From: Streptomyces echinatus
GTDB taxonomy: Bacteria > Actinomycetota > Actinomycetes > Streptomycetales > Streptomycetaceae
DNA length: 64,000 bases
Reading direction: 5' to 3'
NCBI RefSeq assembly: GCF_014203595.1
Contig: NZ_JACHJK010000015.1
Location: forward strand, 124,001-188,000
The translations under genes were made by a program, and so were the position numbers. Of this stretch, positions 1 through 7,896 are shown in pieces; positions within the stretch are counted from its first letter, which is position 1; the number at the start of each line of letters is the position of its first letter. A model generated the notes under the pieces. That model did not search any database. It was given only the letters and a program-made list of their open reading frames with translations, and had not been told where the DNA came from.

Positions 1-1356
1 GCGTACGCCCCCGCGGGCGACACGGCCGCCGCCGGCTCGGTCAACGGCCTGCCCCTGGACCCGTCGAAGTACGCCCTGGACTACTACGAGTCCCTGGAGG
101 GCATGAACGTCCAGGTCGCCGACGCCCGTGTGGTCACCGCCACCGACCCGTACAGCGAGCTGTGGGTCACGGTGAAGCCGTGGGAGCACCGCAACCGCCG
201 CGGCGGCACGGTGTACGGCTCCTACGACTCCCAGAACACCGGCCGGCTCCAGATCCAGTCGCTGGGCTCCACCGCCGGCTTCCCCAAGGCGAACGTGGGC
301 GACACCCTGGAGGGCACCACCACCGGCCCGCTGGACTTCAACCAGTTCGGCGGCTACACCCTCGTCGCGTCCGAGCTGGGCACGCTGAAGAGCGGCGGTC
401 TGCAGCGCGAGACCACGCGGAAGCAGTCGGACCGCGAGCTGGCCGTGGCGACGTACAACGTCGAGAACCTCGACCCGTCGGACGCGACCTTCGACAAGCA
501 CGCCTCCTCGATCGTGCACAACCTGCAGTCCCCGGACATCGTGTCGCTGGAGGAGATCCAGGACGACAACGGCGCCAAGGACGACGGCACGGTCGGCGCG
601 GGCGCGACCGTGAACAAGCTGATCGACGCGATCGTCGCGGCCGGCGGCCCGAAGTACGACTGGCGCTCGATCGACCCGGTCAACGACCAGGACGGCGGCG
701 AGCCCGGCGGCAACATCCGCCAGGTGTTCCTGTTCAACCCGGAGCGGGTGTCCTTCGTGGACCGCGCGGGCGGCGACTCCACCACCGCGGTCGGCGTCAC
801 CAAGGTGCACGGCAAGGCGCAGCTGACGGCCTCCCCCGGCCGCATCGACCCGGCGAACGCGGCCTGGGCCCACAGCCGCAAGCCGCTGGCCGGCGAGTTC
901 GCCTTCCGCGGCAAGACCGTCTTCGTGATCGCCAACCACCTCAACTCCAAGGGCGGCGACCAGGCGCTGACCTCGCAGTACCAGCCGCCGGTGCGCAGCT
1001 CGGAGGTCCAGCGGCACGCCCAGGCGACCGCAGTGAACGCGTTCGTCAAGGACATCCTGGCCGTGCAGAAGAACGCGGACGTCATCGCGCTCGGCGACAT
1101 GAACGACTTCGAGTTCTCCGGCACCGCGGAGATCCTGGAGGGTGACGGCGCGCTGTGGTCGGCGATCAAGTCGCTGCCGAAGAGCGAGCGTTACACCTAT
1201 GACTACCAGGGCAACCAGCAGGTCCTGGACCAGATCCTGATCAGCCCGGCGATCCGGCGCGGCTGCGACTTCGAGTACGACAGCGTGCACGTCAACGCGG
1301 AGTTCAACGACCAGATCAGCGACCACGACCCGCAGGTGCTGCGGTTCCGTCCGTGA
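1..1356 (+). CDS. Secreted endonuclease/exonuclease/phosphatase-family nuclease (ExeM/NucH-like), 5' end missing
   Basis: The reading frame is open from the first base of the window, so this is the C-terminal part of a longer gene. The stretch before about position 440 resembles the OB-fold linker of extracellular ExeM/NucH-type nucleases (LWVTVKPWEHRN, then DTLEGTTTGPLDF). The EEP phosphohydrolase domain begins with VATYNVENLD and contains the metal/catalytic signatures SLEEIQD, GDMNDFEFSG and, near the end, SDHDPQVLRF. Together these give the Mg-dependent nuclease fold. Family members are usually exported; the signal peptide would lie upstream of the window. A perfect hairpin follows the stop. 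The fold is clear; the substrate (DNA, RNA or phosphodiester) is inferred. Confidence 0.86.
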   Translation, partial: AYAPAGDTAAAGSVNGLPLDPSKYALDYYESLEGMNVQVADARVVTATDPYSELWVTVKPWEHRNRRGGTVYGSYDSQNTGRLQIQSLGSTAGFPKANVGDTLEGTTTGPLDFNQFGGYTLVASELGTLKSGGLQRETTRKQSDRELAVATYNVENLDPSDATFDKHASSIVHNLQSPDIVSLEEIQDDNGAKDDGTVGAGATVNKLIDAIVAAGGPKYDWRSIDPVNDQDGGEPGGNIRQVFLFNPERVSFVDRAGGDSTTAVGVTKVHGKAQLTASPGRIDPANAAWAHSRKPLAGEFAFRGKTVFVIANHLNSKGGDQALTSQYQPPVRSSEVQRHAQATAVNAFVKDILAVQKNADVIALGDMNDFEFSGTAEILEGDGALWSAIKSLPKSERYTYDYQGNQQVLDQILISPAIRRGCDFEYDSVHVNAEFNDQISDHDPQVLRFRP

Positions 1357-1362
1357 CCCGGC

Positions 1363-1401
1363 GGCGGGACCGGCCGGGCATCGTGCCCGGCCGGTCCCGC
1401 C
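1363..1401. terminator. Bidirectional terminator hairpin
   Basis: A perfect 18-bp inverted repeat (left arm starting GGCGGGACCGG) with a 3-nt loop sits between the convergent nuclease gene and the DUF3618 gene. There is no U-tract, as is common in Streptomyces. Confidence 0.8.
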
Positions 1402-1410
1402 GTGCGGTAC

Positions 1411-1977
1411 TCACCGGTTGCGGTCGATCCTGCGCCAGATCACGGCCGCGCCGAGGACGGCGGCGCCCGCCGCGCCCACGATCAGCACCGGCCGGGGATG
1501 CCGCATCGCGGTACCCATGGCCGTCCGCACCGGTCGCGGCACCCGCAGGTCGTGCTGCACGGTGTGACCGGCGTGCAGCGCCCGGTCCTGCAGCGCGTGC
1601 CCGCCGTGCCCGGCCCGCTCCTGCACCAGGTGGCCGGCCTTCGTCATCCGTTCCTGAGCGTCGTGGCCGGCCCGTACGGCACGGTCCTGCATCAGGTGCC
1701 CGGCCTTGGCCGCGCGGTCCTGCATCAGGTGCCCGGCCTTGGCCGCCCGGTCCTGCACGCCGTGCCCGGCGTGGGCGGCGCCGGAGCGCAGCTGGACGGT
1801 CATGGCGCCGGCCTTGTCCCTCAGGTCGGCTGCCCGGGCCCGGGCCCGGCCCTTCACATCGGCCCGGCCCACCAGCTGCGCGACGGTGTCGCCGAGCTGG
1901 CTGCGGGTGTGTTCGATCTGGCGTCGCAGTTCGTCGGGGCCCTTGGCGCCCGAGCCGTGCGGATTGCTGTGCCTCAT
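1411..1977 (-). CDS. DUF3618-type membrane protein with 11-residue repeats
   Basis: 188 aa. Residues 13-38 (GPDELRRQIEHTRSQLGDTVAQL) match the DUF3618 signature. Residues 70-143 form about seven imperfect 11-residue repeats around AGHLMQDRAAK, predicted to be a long amphipathic helix. A single hydrophobic segment lies near residues 164-180, followed by a basic tail (WRRIDRNR). It overlaps the upstream holin-X-like gene by 4 nt (ATGA), so the two are translationally coupled. Such pairs occur widely in actinobacteria and probably act at the membrane; no biochemical role is known to me. The start was chosen at the coupled ATG; the longer upstream frame lies inside the neighbour. Confidence 0.8.
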   Translation of the reverse strand: MRHSNPHGSGAKGPDELRRQIEHTRSQLGDTVAQLVGRADVKGRARARAADLRDKAGAMTVQLRSGAAHAGHGVQDRAAKAGHLMQDRAAKAGHLMQDRAVRAGHDAQERMTKAGHLVQERAGHGGHALQDRALHAGHTVQHDLRVPRPVRTAMGTAMRHPRPVLIVGAAGAAVLGAAVIWRRIDRNR

Positions 1978-2393
1978 CGGTGTGCCCTTTCCCTGATCAC
2001 GTCGACGTCCGCCCTGACGCTGCCGAGCGTCTCCTCGGGCGTGGGCGGGGCGGCGCGGCGCAGCTGGGCGCGTCCGGTCGCGGCCAGCACGGCAGCCACG
2101 GCGAAGAACACCGCGGCCACGATCAGCGCCGCCGCCCACACGGGCAGCACCAGACCGAGGGCGGCGGTGGCCGCTCCGGCCAGGACGATCAGTCCGACGT
2201 AGCCCACGGCGCCCGCGGCGCCGAGCAGTCCGCCGCCGCGTCCGGCCCGGCGTCCCTTCTCGGTCAGCTCCTCCTTGGCGAGGGCGACCTCCTGCCGCAG
2301 CAGCCGGGAGAGCTGTTCGGTGGCCCGGCCGACGAGTTCACCCGTGGAGGGGTGCCCGTCGGCCGCGGGCCGTGTCTGCGAGGTCACGGTCAC
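1974..2393 (-). CDS. Phage-holin-family (actinobacterial holin-X-like) membrane protein
   Basis: 139 aa. An N-terminal amphipathic helix (TGELVGRATEQLSRLLRQEVALAKEEL) is followed by two hydrophobic helices at about residues 58-80 and 86-107 and a basic linker. This is the layout of the small holin-X/DUF1469 family. The gene lies next to a DUF3618 gene, the usual context for this family. The name comes from sequence similarity; there is no sign of a prophage here, and a role in lysis is not implied. Confidence 0.78.
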   Translation of the reverse strand: MTVTSQTRPAADGHPSTGELVGRATEQLSRLLRQEVALAKEELTEKGRRAGRGGGLLGAAGAVGYVGLIVLAGAATAALGLVLPVWAAALIVAAVFFAVAAVLAATGRAQLRRAAPPTPEETLGSVRADVDVIRERAHR

Positions 2394-2446
2394 GGTGTTC
2401 CGCCTCCTCTCTGTACGGAACCTCCGGGTACCCGGGCCGAAGGTCC

Positions 2447-3142
2447 TTAGCCCTGCCCGCCGCCTCCCGCCCCGTGCTCACCGAGGCGGGCGAGTTGGGA
2501 CTGGAACCAGTCGAGACGCGCCTGCAACAGCGCGGCCTCGGCAGCCAGTTCGGGTACGCCCAACTCGTCGGCGGACATCAACTCCGTGAACGGCCGGTCG
2601 GCTCCGGCACTCCCGGCGATCACCCGGAGGCCCTGCCCGGCCAGCCTCGCGAACCCCGCGAGCGAGACGGACGTACGCCCGCGCGCGCAGCCGCCGCAGC
2701 AGGGGGCGAGGACCCGCCAGCCCGGACGGCCCCAGCCTGCGTCGGCCAGCGCGACGGCGGCGGTGCCGCAGCCGCAGGGTCCGGCCGTGGCGCTGCGCAC
2801 CCGCTGCCGGGCGTAGCGGAAGCCGCGCTCGAAGCGGATGTAGGCACCGAGGACGGAGACCTCCAGCAGGACGGCGGACCGGTGTTCGGTGGTGCACAGC
2901 AGGGCCTCGGCCGCCGCCCGGTCGTGCACGCAGTGGAAGCCGCAGTCGCAGCGGCGGACGGGCGGGCGGTGGCGCAGGCCGTAGACGCAGGAGGCGTCGT
3001 CGAGGACGGCGTAGGGCAGTGCGCCGCCGAGCGATACACCGGTGAACCCGGCCCGGGTGCCGTCCTGGGACAGCACCGGGTGGGCGATCTTGTATCCGGT
3101 CGGCGGCTCCGTCGGGCGTTCCGCCGGGAGCCGCAGCCTCAT
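2447..3142 (-). CDS. Conserved Cys-rich hypothetical protein
   Basis: 231 aa, family not recognised. It has three clusters of Cys/His (CDCGFHC near residue 65, CGCG near 125, CCGGC near 149), which suggests a bound metal, possibly zinc. The C-terminal part (ELMSADELGVPELAAEAALLQARLDWFQSQLARL) looks helical. The ATG at 3142 overlaps the stop of a small upstream gene by 4 nt (ATGA), which fixes the start and suggests co-translation. No membrane segment or signal peptide was seen. Confidence 0.65.
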   Translation of the reverse strand: MRLRLPAERPTEPPTGYKIAHPVLSQDGTRAGFTGVSLGGALPYAVLDDASCVYGLRHRPPVRRCDCGFHCVHDRAAAEALLCTTEHRSAVLLEVSVLGAYIRFERGFRYARQRVRSATAGPCGCGTAAVALADAGWGRPGWRVLAPCCGGCARGRTSVSLAGFARLAGQGLRVIAGSAGADRPFTELMSADELGVPELAAEAALLQARLDWFQSQLARLGEHGAGGGGQG

Positions 3143-3279
3143 CGGGCGGCCGGGACCTCTTCGCGGGCCGGCTCGGCCGGTTCGGTGCGGGCGGTCTCCT
3201 CGGGGAGCGGGGGTTCCTCTTCGTGGACGAGCGGTCGCTCCTCGGCGATGCCGGTGGCCAGTGCCTTGCCGAGCTTCAT
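3139..3279 (-). CDS. Small conserved acidic protein (46 aa)
   Basis: This short frame starts MKLGKALATGIAEERP and then becomes rich in Glu and Pro. A good Shine-Dalgarno (GGGAGG) lies 5 nt before the ATG at 3279. Its stop overlaps the start of the Cys-rich gene by ATGA, so it probably acts as a leader cistron or small partner. An in-frame ATG at 3291 would overlap the Shine-Dalgarno and is less likely. Function unknown. Confidence 0.55.
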   Translation of the reverse strand: MKLGKALATGIAEERPLVHEEEPPLPEETARTEPAEPAREEVPAAR

Positions 3280-3447
3280 GGCGCCTCCCATGACCTGACG
3301 TCGGTGACCCTCCGGCCATAGTGACCCATGAAGGGCCGAGTTGGACATAGGACCTTGGGCCACACCCAGAACTCATCAGCAATGCTTATCGATACCTCTT
3401 AGGAAAATTAAGTAGAGCTTCACCGAAGTGCTGCGGAGACTACTCCC
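3280..3447. promoter_or_regulatory. Divergent promoter region before dapA
   Basis: 168 nt between divergently transcribed genes. The 40 nt from about 3379 to 3420 is strikingly AT-rich for this genome (AATGCTTATCGATACC, then AAAATTAAGTAG) and probably carries the dapA promoter. A GGAG Shine-Dalgarno lies 8 nt before the dapA ATG. No clear operator was identified. Confidence 0.4.
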
Positions 3448-4347
3448 ATGACGAGCCCACGCAAGCCCTCGCCCTTCGGCCGCACCCTCTGCGCGATGAT
3501 CACGCCTTTCACCGGGACGGGTGAGCTCGACCTGACCGGCGCCCGCCGGCTTGCCACCCGGCTGGTCGCGCGGGGCTGTGACGGACTGGTCCTCAGCGGC
3601 ACCACGGGCGAGTCGCCCACCACCACCGACGAGGAGAAGGCCGAGCTGGTCGCGGCGGTACGCGAGGCGGTCGGCGACCGGGCCACCCTGATCGCGGGCG
3701 TCGGCACGGCCGACACCCGGCACACGGTGCGGATGGCGCTCGCGGCGGAGCAGGCCGGAGCCGACGGTGTCCTGGTGGTGACGCCGTACTACAGCAGGCC
3801 GCCGCAGGAGGCGGTGGCCGCCCACTTCCTCGAGGTCGCCGACGCGAGCGCGCTGCCGGTGATGCTCTACGACATCCCGGGCCGCACCGGCACCCGCATC
3901 GAGCCGGACACCATGATCCGCCTCGCCCGGCACCCGCGCATCGTGGCCGTGAAGGACTGCTCCTACGATCTCCTCGGCACCCAGAAGGTGCTGGCGCGCA
4001 CGGAGTTGGCGTACTACGCGGGCTGCGACGAACAGGTGCTGGCGCTGTACGCGGTCGGCGCGGCGGGCTGTGTGAGCACGGTTGCCAACGCCGTACCGGC
4101 GCACATCGCCGCGATCCTGGACGCGTTCGACGCGGGCGACACCGCCCGGGCGGCCGAACTCCAGCTGGCCGCCGTGCCGTTCATCGAGGCGATGATGAAC
4201 GCGGGGCTGCCCGGCACCGTCACCGCGAAGGCCCTCCTGAGCCGCCTCGACCTGCCCGCGGGCCCGCCCCGCGCACCGCTGCTGCCCGCCGGCCGGGAGA
4301 CGGCCGACGGACTGCTGGCGCTGTACGGGGCGCTCAGCGCAGGCTGA
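3448..4347 (+). CDS. dapA: 4-hydroxy-tetrahydrodipicolinate synthase
   Basis: 299 aa, normal length for DapA. The enzyme condenses pyruvate with L-aspartate semialdehyde, the first committed step toward diaminopimelate and lysine. The family motif SGTTGES (residues 50-56) binds the pyruvate carboxylate. Tyr141 (in YDIPGRTG) is the proton-relay tyrosine and Lys169 (in VKDCS) is the Schiff-base lysine. Streptomyces usually carries more than one dapA-like gene, so this may be the second copy. dapD lies close by on the opposite strand, supporting a lysine-pathway role rather than another aldolase of the NAL/DapA fold. Confidence 0.9.
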   Translation: MTSPRKPSPFGRTLCAMITPFTGTGELDLTGARRLATRLVARGCDGLVLSGTTGESPTTTDEEKAELVAAVREAVGDRATLIAGVGTADTRHTVRMALAAEQAGADGVLVVTPYYSRPPQEAVAAHFLEVADASALPVMLYDIPGRTGTRIEPDTMIRLARHPRIVAVKDCSYDLLGTQKVLARTELAYYAGCDEQVLALYAVGAAGCVSTVANAVPAHIAAILDAFDAGDTARAAELQLAAVPFIEAMMNAGLPGTVTAKALLSRLDLPAGPPRAPLLPAGRETADGLLALYGALSAG

Positions 4348-4503
4348 CCGGCGGCGGACGGAGACGGTCACCGTTCCCGCCCGGGCCGCACCCGGCCGTC
4401 CGGTCCCCGCAGCTCTCCCGACTTGCGCACCGACCGCCGCCGGCCTGCCGAGCGAGGAGAAATCCCCTCGGGCCGGCCGCCCCTCCTGCCGTACGGTGTC
4501 CCC

Positions 4504-5007
4504 GTGAGCCGCCCCCTGTTGTTCCTGGACGTCGACGGCCCCCTCAACCCGTACGCGGCCCAGCCGGAACGCCGGCCCGAGGGCTACACGACGATCCGGG
4601 TGCCGCCGTACGGGCGGCGTCCGCTGCGGGTCTGGCTGAATCCGGACCACGGCCCGGCCCTGCTCCGGCTCGGCTACGACCTGTGCTGGGCGACGAGCTG
4701 GATGGCCGAGGCCAACGTCTGGATCGCCCCGGCCGTCGGCCTGCCCGAGCTGCCGTACGTCGACTTCGGCACCGGCCTGTTCGCCGAGCGCCCCGACGGC
4801 GTGCACTGGAAGACGGAGGCGATCGTGGCGTACGCCGAGGGCCGCCCGTTCGCCTGGGTGGACGACGAGCAGAGCCCGCCGGACACGCTGTACGTCCGCT
4901 CCCGGCACCCCGGCCCCGCCCTGCTCCACCACGTGAACCCGAGGATCGGCCTGCGCGCCCCGGACTTCACGGCACTACGCGAGTTCGCCCGGTCCCCACG
5001 CCGATGA
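4504..5007 (+). CDS. HAD-like domain protein
   Basis: 167 aa from the GTG at 4504. Motif I is LLFLDVDGPLNPY, with the nucleophile Asp followed by the second Asp of DxD. A motif II-like region is CWATSWMAEAN and an acidic motif is AWVDDEQSP. This is a small cytosolic phosphatase-like HAD protein found in many Streptomyces; the substrate is unknown. No Shine-Dalgarno precedes the GTG, but TACGGT lies 7 nt upstream at 4492-4497, consistent with a leaderless transcript. A longer ATG-started frame (4423) lacks support. Confidence 0.7.
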   Translation: MSRPLLFLDVDGPLNPYAAQPERRPEGYTTIRVPPYGRRPLRVWLNPDHGPALLRLGYDLCWATSWMAEANVWIAPAVGLPELPYVDFGTGLFAERPDGVHWKTEAIVAYAEGRPFAWVDDEQSPPDTLYVRSRHPGPALLHHVNPRIGLRAPDFTALREFARSPRR

Positions 5008-5010
5008 CAA

Positions 5011-5040
5011 AGCGCCCCTCACCCGGGGGGCGGGGGCGCT
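5011..5040. terminator. Terminator hairpin between convergent genes
   Basis: AGCGCCCC pairs with GGGGCGCT (8 bp), and CCC/GGG inside the loop can extend the structure. It sits between the HAD gene and dapD, which converge. Confidence 0.6.
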
Positions 5041-5056
5041 CGGCCGGGTGGGTGCG

Positions 5057-6043
5057 TCAGTTGTGGCTGTGCAGGATGTCGTTCAGGCCGCCCCAGACCG
5101 CGTTGTTCGGGCGGGCCTCGACCGTGCCGGTGACCGAGTTGCGGCGGAAGAGGATGTTGGACGCGCCGTTCAGCTCGCGGGCCTTGACGATCTGGCCGTC
5201 GGGCATGGTGACCCGGGTGCCCGCGGTGATGTACAGGCCGGCCTCGACCACGCACTCGTCGCCGAGCGCGATGCCGACGCCCGCCTCGGCGCCGACCAGG
5301 CAGCGCTCGCCGAGGGAGATGATCACATTGCCGCCGCCGGACAGGGTGCCCATGGTGGAGGCGCCGCCGCCGATGTCCGAGCCGTCGCCGACCACGACAC
5401 CGGCGGAGATCCGGCCCTCGACCATGGAGGTGCCGAGGGTGCCGGCGTTGAAGTTGACGAAGCCCTCGTGCATGACCGTGGTGCCGGACGCGAGGTGCGC
5501 GCCCAGGCGGACCCGGTCGGCGTCGGCGATGCGCACGCCCTTCGGGGCGACGTAGTCCGTCATGCGCGGGAACTTGTCGACCGAGGTGACCTGGAGGTGC
5601 AGGCCCTCGGCGCGGGCGTTCAGGCGGACCTTCTCCAGGTCGTCCACGGCCACCGGGCCGAGGGAGGTCCAGGCGACGTTGGCGAGGTGGCCGAAGATGC
5701 CGTCCAGGTTCTGGCCGTGCGGCTTGACCATCCGGTGCGAGAGCAGGTGCAGGCGCAGGTAGACGTCGTGCGCGTCGATCGGCTTCTCGTCCAGCGAGGC
5801 GATGACCGTGCGGACCGCGACCACCTCTACGCCCCGGCGGGCGTCCGGGCCGGTCGCCGCGGTCGCGCCGCCGCCCAGCAGCTCCGCCGCCCGCTCGGCG
5901 GTCAGCCGCTCGGTGCCGGCCGGGCCCGGCTCCTCGACCAGCTCGGGGGCCGGGAACCAGGTGTCGAGAACGGTGCCGTCGGAGGCGATCGTGGCGAGGC
6001 CGGCGGCGACGGCGCCGGTGGTACGGGTTGCAGACTCGGTCAT
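5057..6043 (-). CDS. dapD: 2,3,4,5-tetrahydropyridine-2,6-dicarboxylate N-succinyltransferase
   Basis: 328 aa, the size of the actinobacterial DapD type. It transfers succinyl from succinyl-CoA to tetrahydrodipicolinate in the diaminopimelate/lysine pathway. The N-terminal alpha/beta region (MTESATRTTGAVAAG) is followed by a left-handed beta-helix built of hexapeptide repeats (residues about 150-290: FNAGTLGTSMVEGRIS, GDGSDIGGGAST, NVIISLGERCLVGAEAG). The conserved GVRIADADRVRLGAHLASGT stretch is typical. It converges with the HAD gene; dapA is 1.6 kb away. Confidence 0.92.
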   Translation of the reverse strand: MTESATRTTGAVAAGLATIASDGTVLDTWFPAPELVEEPGPAGTERLTAERAAELLGGGATAATGPDARRGVEVVAVRTVIASLDEKPIDAHDVYLRLHLLSHRMVKPHGQNLDGIFGHLANVAWTSLGPVAVDDLEKVRLNARAEGLHLQVTSVDKFPRMTDYVAPKGVRIADADRVRLGAHLASGTTVMHEGFVNFNAGTLGTSMVEGRISAGVVVGDGSDIGGGASTMGTLSGGGNVIISLGERCLVGAEAGVGIALGDECVVEAGLYITAGTRVTMPDGQIVKARELNGASNILFRRNSVTGTVEARPNNAVWGGLNDILHSHN

Positions 6044-6106
6044 GGTGCAAAACCTAACGTGGGCGGGGCGGTGAGGGCGAACCGCGTCTCACGTGCCGGG
6101 CGCGGT

Positions 6107-6640
6107 TCAGGGGATCAGCCGAGCCAGCAGGGTGCGGGCGTACTCCTCGTCGTACGAACCGCCCGTCAGCAGCACCTGCAGACAGATGCCGTCCATCAGC
6201 GCGAGCAGGGCCCGGGCGGTGACCGGGTCGGTGCGGCGGGCCAGCAGCGCGGCCGCCTGCTCGGTCCACTCGGCGGCGACGGGGCGCAGCGCGGGCCGGC
6301 GCAGCGCCGCCAGATAGAGCTCGTACTCCAGCTCCACGCCGGTGCGGTCGCCTGTGAGCCACTCCCCGAGGGCCCGGGCGAGGTCCGCGGCGAGGTCGCC
6401 CCGGCCGCCGTCCGGCAGCAGCTCGGCCAGCACCTTGCCGAAGCCCTCGTTCGCCTGCCGCAGCGCGGCCACCAGCAGCTCCTCCAGGGTGGCGAAGTGG
6501 TAGGTGGTGGAGCCGAGCGGTACGTCGGCCTCGGCGGCGACCGTGCGGTGGCTCAGACCGGCGATGCCGTCCCGGCCGGCCACCCGGATCGCGGCGTCGA
6601 TGATCCGCTGCCGGCGCTCGGGATCGTGCCGGCGGGGCAT
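6107..6640 (-). CDS. TetR-family transcriptional regulator of the adjacent SMR pump
   Basis: 177 aa. The N-terminal TetR helix-turn-helix spans about residues 10-52 (RIIDAAIRVAGRDGIAGLSH, then RTVAAEADVPLGSTTYHF). The C-terminal ligand domain is helical and variable. The start ATG shares one base with the stop of the upstream SMR transporter gene, so pump and regulator are one operon. Two near-identical palindromes just upstream of the pump gene are the obvious operators, giving an autoregulated drug-responsive switch. Inducer unknown. Confidence 0.85.
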   Translation of the reverse strand: MPRRHDPERRQRIIDAAIRVAGRDGIAGLSHRTVAAEADVPLGSTTYHFATLEELLVAALRQANEGFGKVLAELLPDGGRGDLAADLARALGEWLTGDRTGVELEYELYLAALRRPALRPVAAEWTEQAAALLARRTDPVTARALLALMDGICLQVLLTGGSYDEEYARTLLARLIP

Positions 6641-6963
6641 CAGTGGCTCGCCCCGTCCAGGTTGAGCACGACCACTCCGCCGATGATCAGCAGGATCCCG
6701 GCGACCTTGGCCGGGCTCAGGCCCTCCCCGAACAGCAGCAGGCCGAGGACGGCGATGGCCGCGGTGCCCACGCCGGACCAGATGGCGTACGCGGTGCCGA
6801 TCTGGACTGTCTTCAGCGTCTGGGCGAGCAGTGCGAACGAGACGACGTATCCCAGGGCGGTCACGAGTGAGGGCCAGAGCCGGCTGAAGCCCTCGGTGTA
6901 CTTCATCGCCGTCGTGGCGGCGACCTCGGCGGCTATGGCGCCGGCGAGCGTCAGATATCCCAT
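6640..6963 (-). CDS. Small multidrug resistance (SMR) efflux protein, EmrE/QacE type
   Basis: 107 aa with four hydrophobic helices, the standard SMR size. The essential membrane Glu is Glu13 in helix 1 (AGAIAAEVAATTAMKY). The substrate-loop motif AYAIWSGVGTA and the C-terminal GILLIIGGVVVLNL helix are also present. It exports cationic compounds (or guanidinium-type substrates in some subtypes) by proton antiport in the cytoplasmic membrane. The ATG at 6963 was chosen because upstream sequence is operator DNA; there is no Shine-Dalgarno, so the mRNA may be leaderless. Confidence 0.85.
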   Translation of the reverse strand: MGYLTLAGAIAAEVAATTAMKYTEGFSRLWPSLVTALGYVVSFALLAQTLKTVQIGTAYAIWSGVGTAAIAVLGLLLFGEGLSPAKVAGILLIIGGVVVLNLDGASH

Positions 6964-7006
6964 GTGTACGAGCGTACACAACGCATGTGTACGGTCGTAC
7001 ACATGC
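6963..7006. promoter_or_regulatory. Twin TetR operators at the SMR-tetR promoter
   Basis: Site 1, 6963-6980: TGTGTACG and CGTACACA flank a 2-bp centre. Site 2, 6983-7006: 11-bp arms GCATGTGTACG and CGTACACATGC flank a 2-bp centre. Site 1 begins at the first base of the SMR start codon. Both share the core TGTGTACG-N2-CGTACACA, the size and symmetry expected for a TetR dimer (or two dimers) controlling this operon. Confidence 0.8.
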
Positions 7007-7033
7007 TTCTGGCCGGAAGGTTGCGCCAACGGA

Positions 7034-7065
7034 AAGCGGCGGCACCCCGGAGGGTGCCGCCGCTT
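7034..7065 (-). terminator. Terminator of the suf operon
   Basis: A perfect 14-bp stem (AAGCGGCGGCACCC) with a 4-nt loop lies 17 nt beyond the sufT stop. On the minus strand it is followed by TTTCC. Confidence 0.8.
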
Positions 7066-7081
7066 CACGCGCGAGGTGTTC

Positions 7082-7414
7082 TCAGACGTTGAACCCGAGC
7101 GCCCGGAGCTGCTCGCGACCGTCGTCCGTGATCTTGTCCGGACCCCACGGCGGCATCCAGACCCAGTTGATGCGCAGCTCGTTGACGAGGCCGTCCGTGG
7201 CGGACTTGGCCTGGTCCTCGATGACGTCCGTCAGCGGGCAGGCCGCCGAGGTCAGGGTCATGTCGATCGTCGCGATGTTCGCGTCGTCGATGTGGATGCC
7301 GTAGATCAGCCCCAGGTTGACGACGTCGATGCCCAGTTCGGGGTCGACGACGTCGTACAGCGCCTCGCGGAGTTCTTCCTCCGAGGCCGGCTTCATTTCA
7401 GCGGTCTCGCTCAT
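7082..7414 (-). CDS. sufT: SufT-type Fe-S assembly protein (DUF59/MIP18 family)
   Basis: 110 aa. The DUF59 core is visible as EALYDVVDPELGIDVVNLGL followed by SAACPLTDVIEDQ, with the conserved Cys59. Proteins of this family help deliver or mature Fe-S clusters and are often the last gene of actinobacterial suf operons. Its start overlaps the sufU stop by 4 nt (ATGA), so it is translated from the same message. A strong terminator follows, marking the operon end. Confidence 0.85.
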   Translation of the reverse strand: MSETAEMKPASEEELREALYDVVDPELGIDVVNLGLIYGIHIDDANIATIDMTLTSAACPLTDVIEDQAKSATDGLVNELRINWVWMPPWGPDKITDDGREQLRALGFNV

Positions 7415-7878
7415 GCCGTCTTCCTTTCGGCGTCGGCGCCACCCAGCGCCTGGGCCGTCGCGTCCTTCCACGCCATCCAGCTCAGGAGGGCGCACTTGAC
7501 CCGCGCGGGGTACTTGGAGACACCGGCGAACGCGACCGCGTCCTCCAGGATGTCCTCCATGGCCTCGTCCGGCTCGATCCGGCCCTTGGACTGCATCAGC
7601 TCCAGGAAGGTCTCCTGGATCTGCTGCGCCTCGGTGACGTCCTTGCCGACCAGCAGCTCGTTCAGCACGGATGCGGAGGCCTGGCTGATGGAGCAGCCCT
7701 GGCCCTCGTACGAGACGTCCTCGATCTTCGTGCCGTCGTACTTCACGCGGAGGGTGATCTCGTCGCCGCACGTCGGGTTCACATGGTGCACCTCGGCGTC
7801 GCCATCCCTGAGACCACGCCCGTGCGGGTTCTTGTAGTGGTCCAGGATGACTTCCTGGTACATCGAGTCCAGCTTCAC
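7411..7878 (-). CDS. sufU: SUF system sulfur-relay protein SufU
   Basis: 155 aa. SufU is the zinc-dependent sulfurtransferase that accepts persulfide sulfur from SufS. The conserved ligands are Cys37 with Asp39 (PTCGDE), Cys62 (GQGCSIS) and Cys129 (RVKCALLSW), the SufU pattern rather than a scaffold IscU. It lies 18 nt after sufS and overlaps sufT, in keeping with the SufS-SufU partnership known in Gram-positive bacteria. Confidence 0.9.
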   Translation of the reverse strand: MKLDSMYQEVILDHYKNPHGRGLRDGDAEVHHVNPTCGDEITLRVKYDGTKIEDVSYEGQGCSISQASASVLNELLVGKDVTEAQQIQETFLELMQSKGRIEPDEAMEDILEDAVAFAGVSKYPARVKCALLSWMAWKDATAQALGGADAERKTA

Positions 7879-7896
7879 GGTTTCAGCTCACGCCTC

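Noticed and set aside
1974..2393. Prophage lysis gene
   Set aside because: Holin-like annotation only; no other phage gene in the window and the DUF3618 partner indicates a chromosomal family.
5048..7837. A 929-codon open frame on the plus strand
   Set aside because: It runs antisense through dapD, the TetR gene, the SMR gene and sufT/sufU; a GC-skewed shadow frame with no domain.
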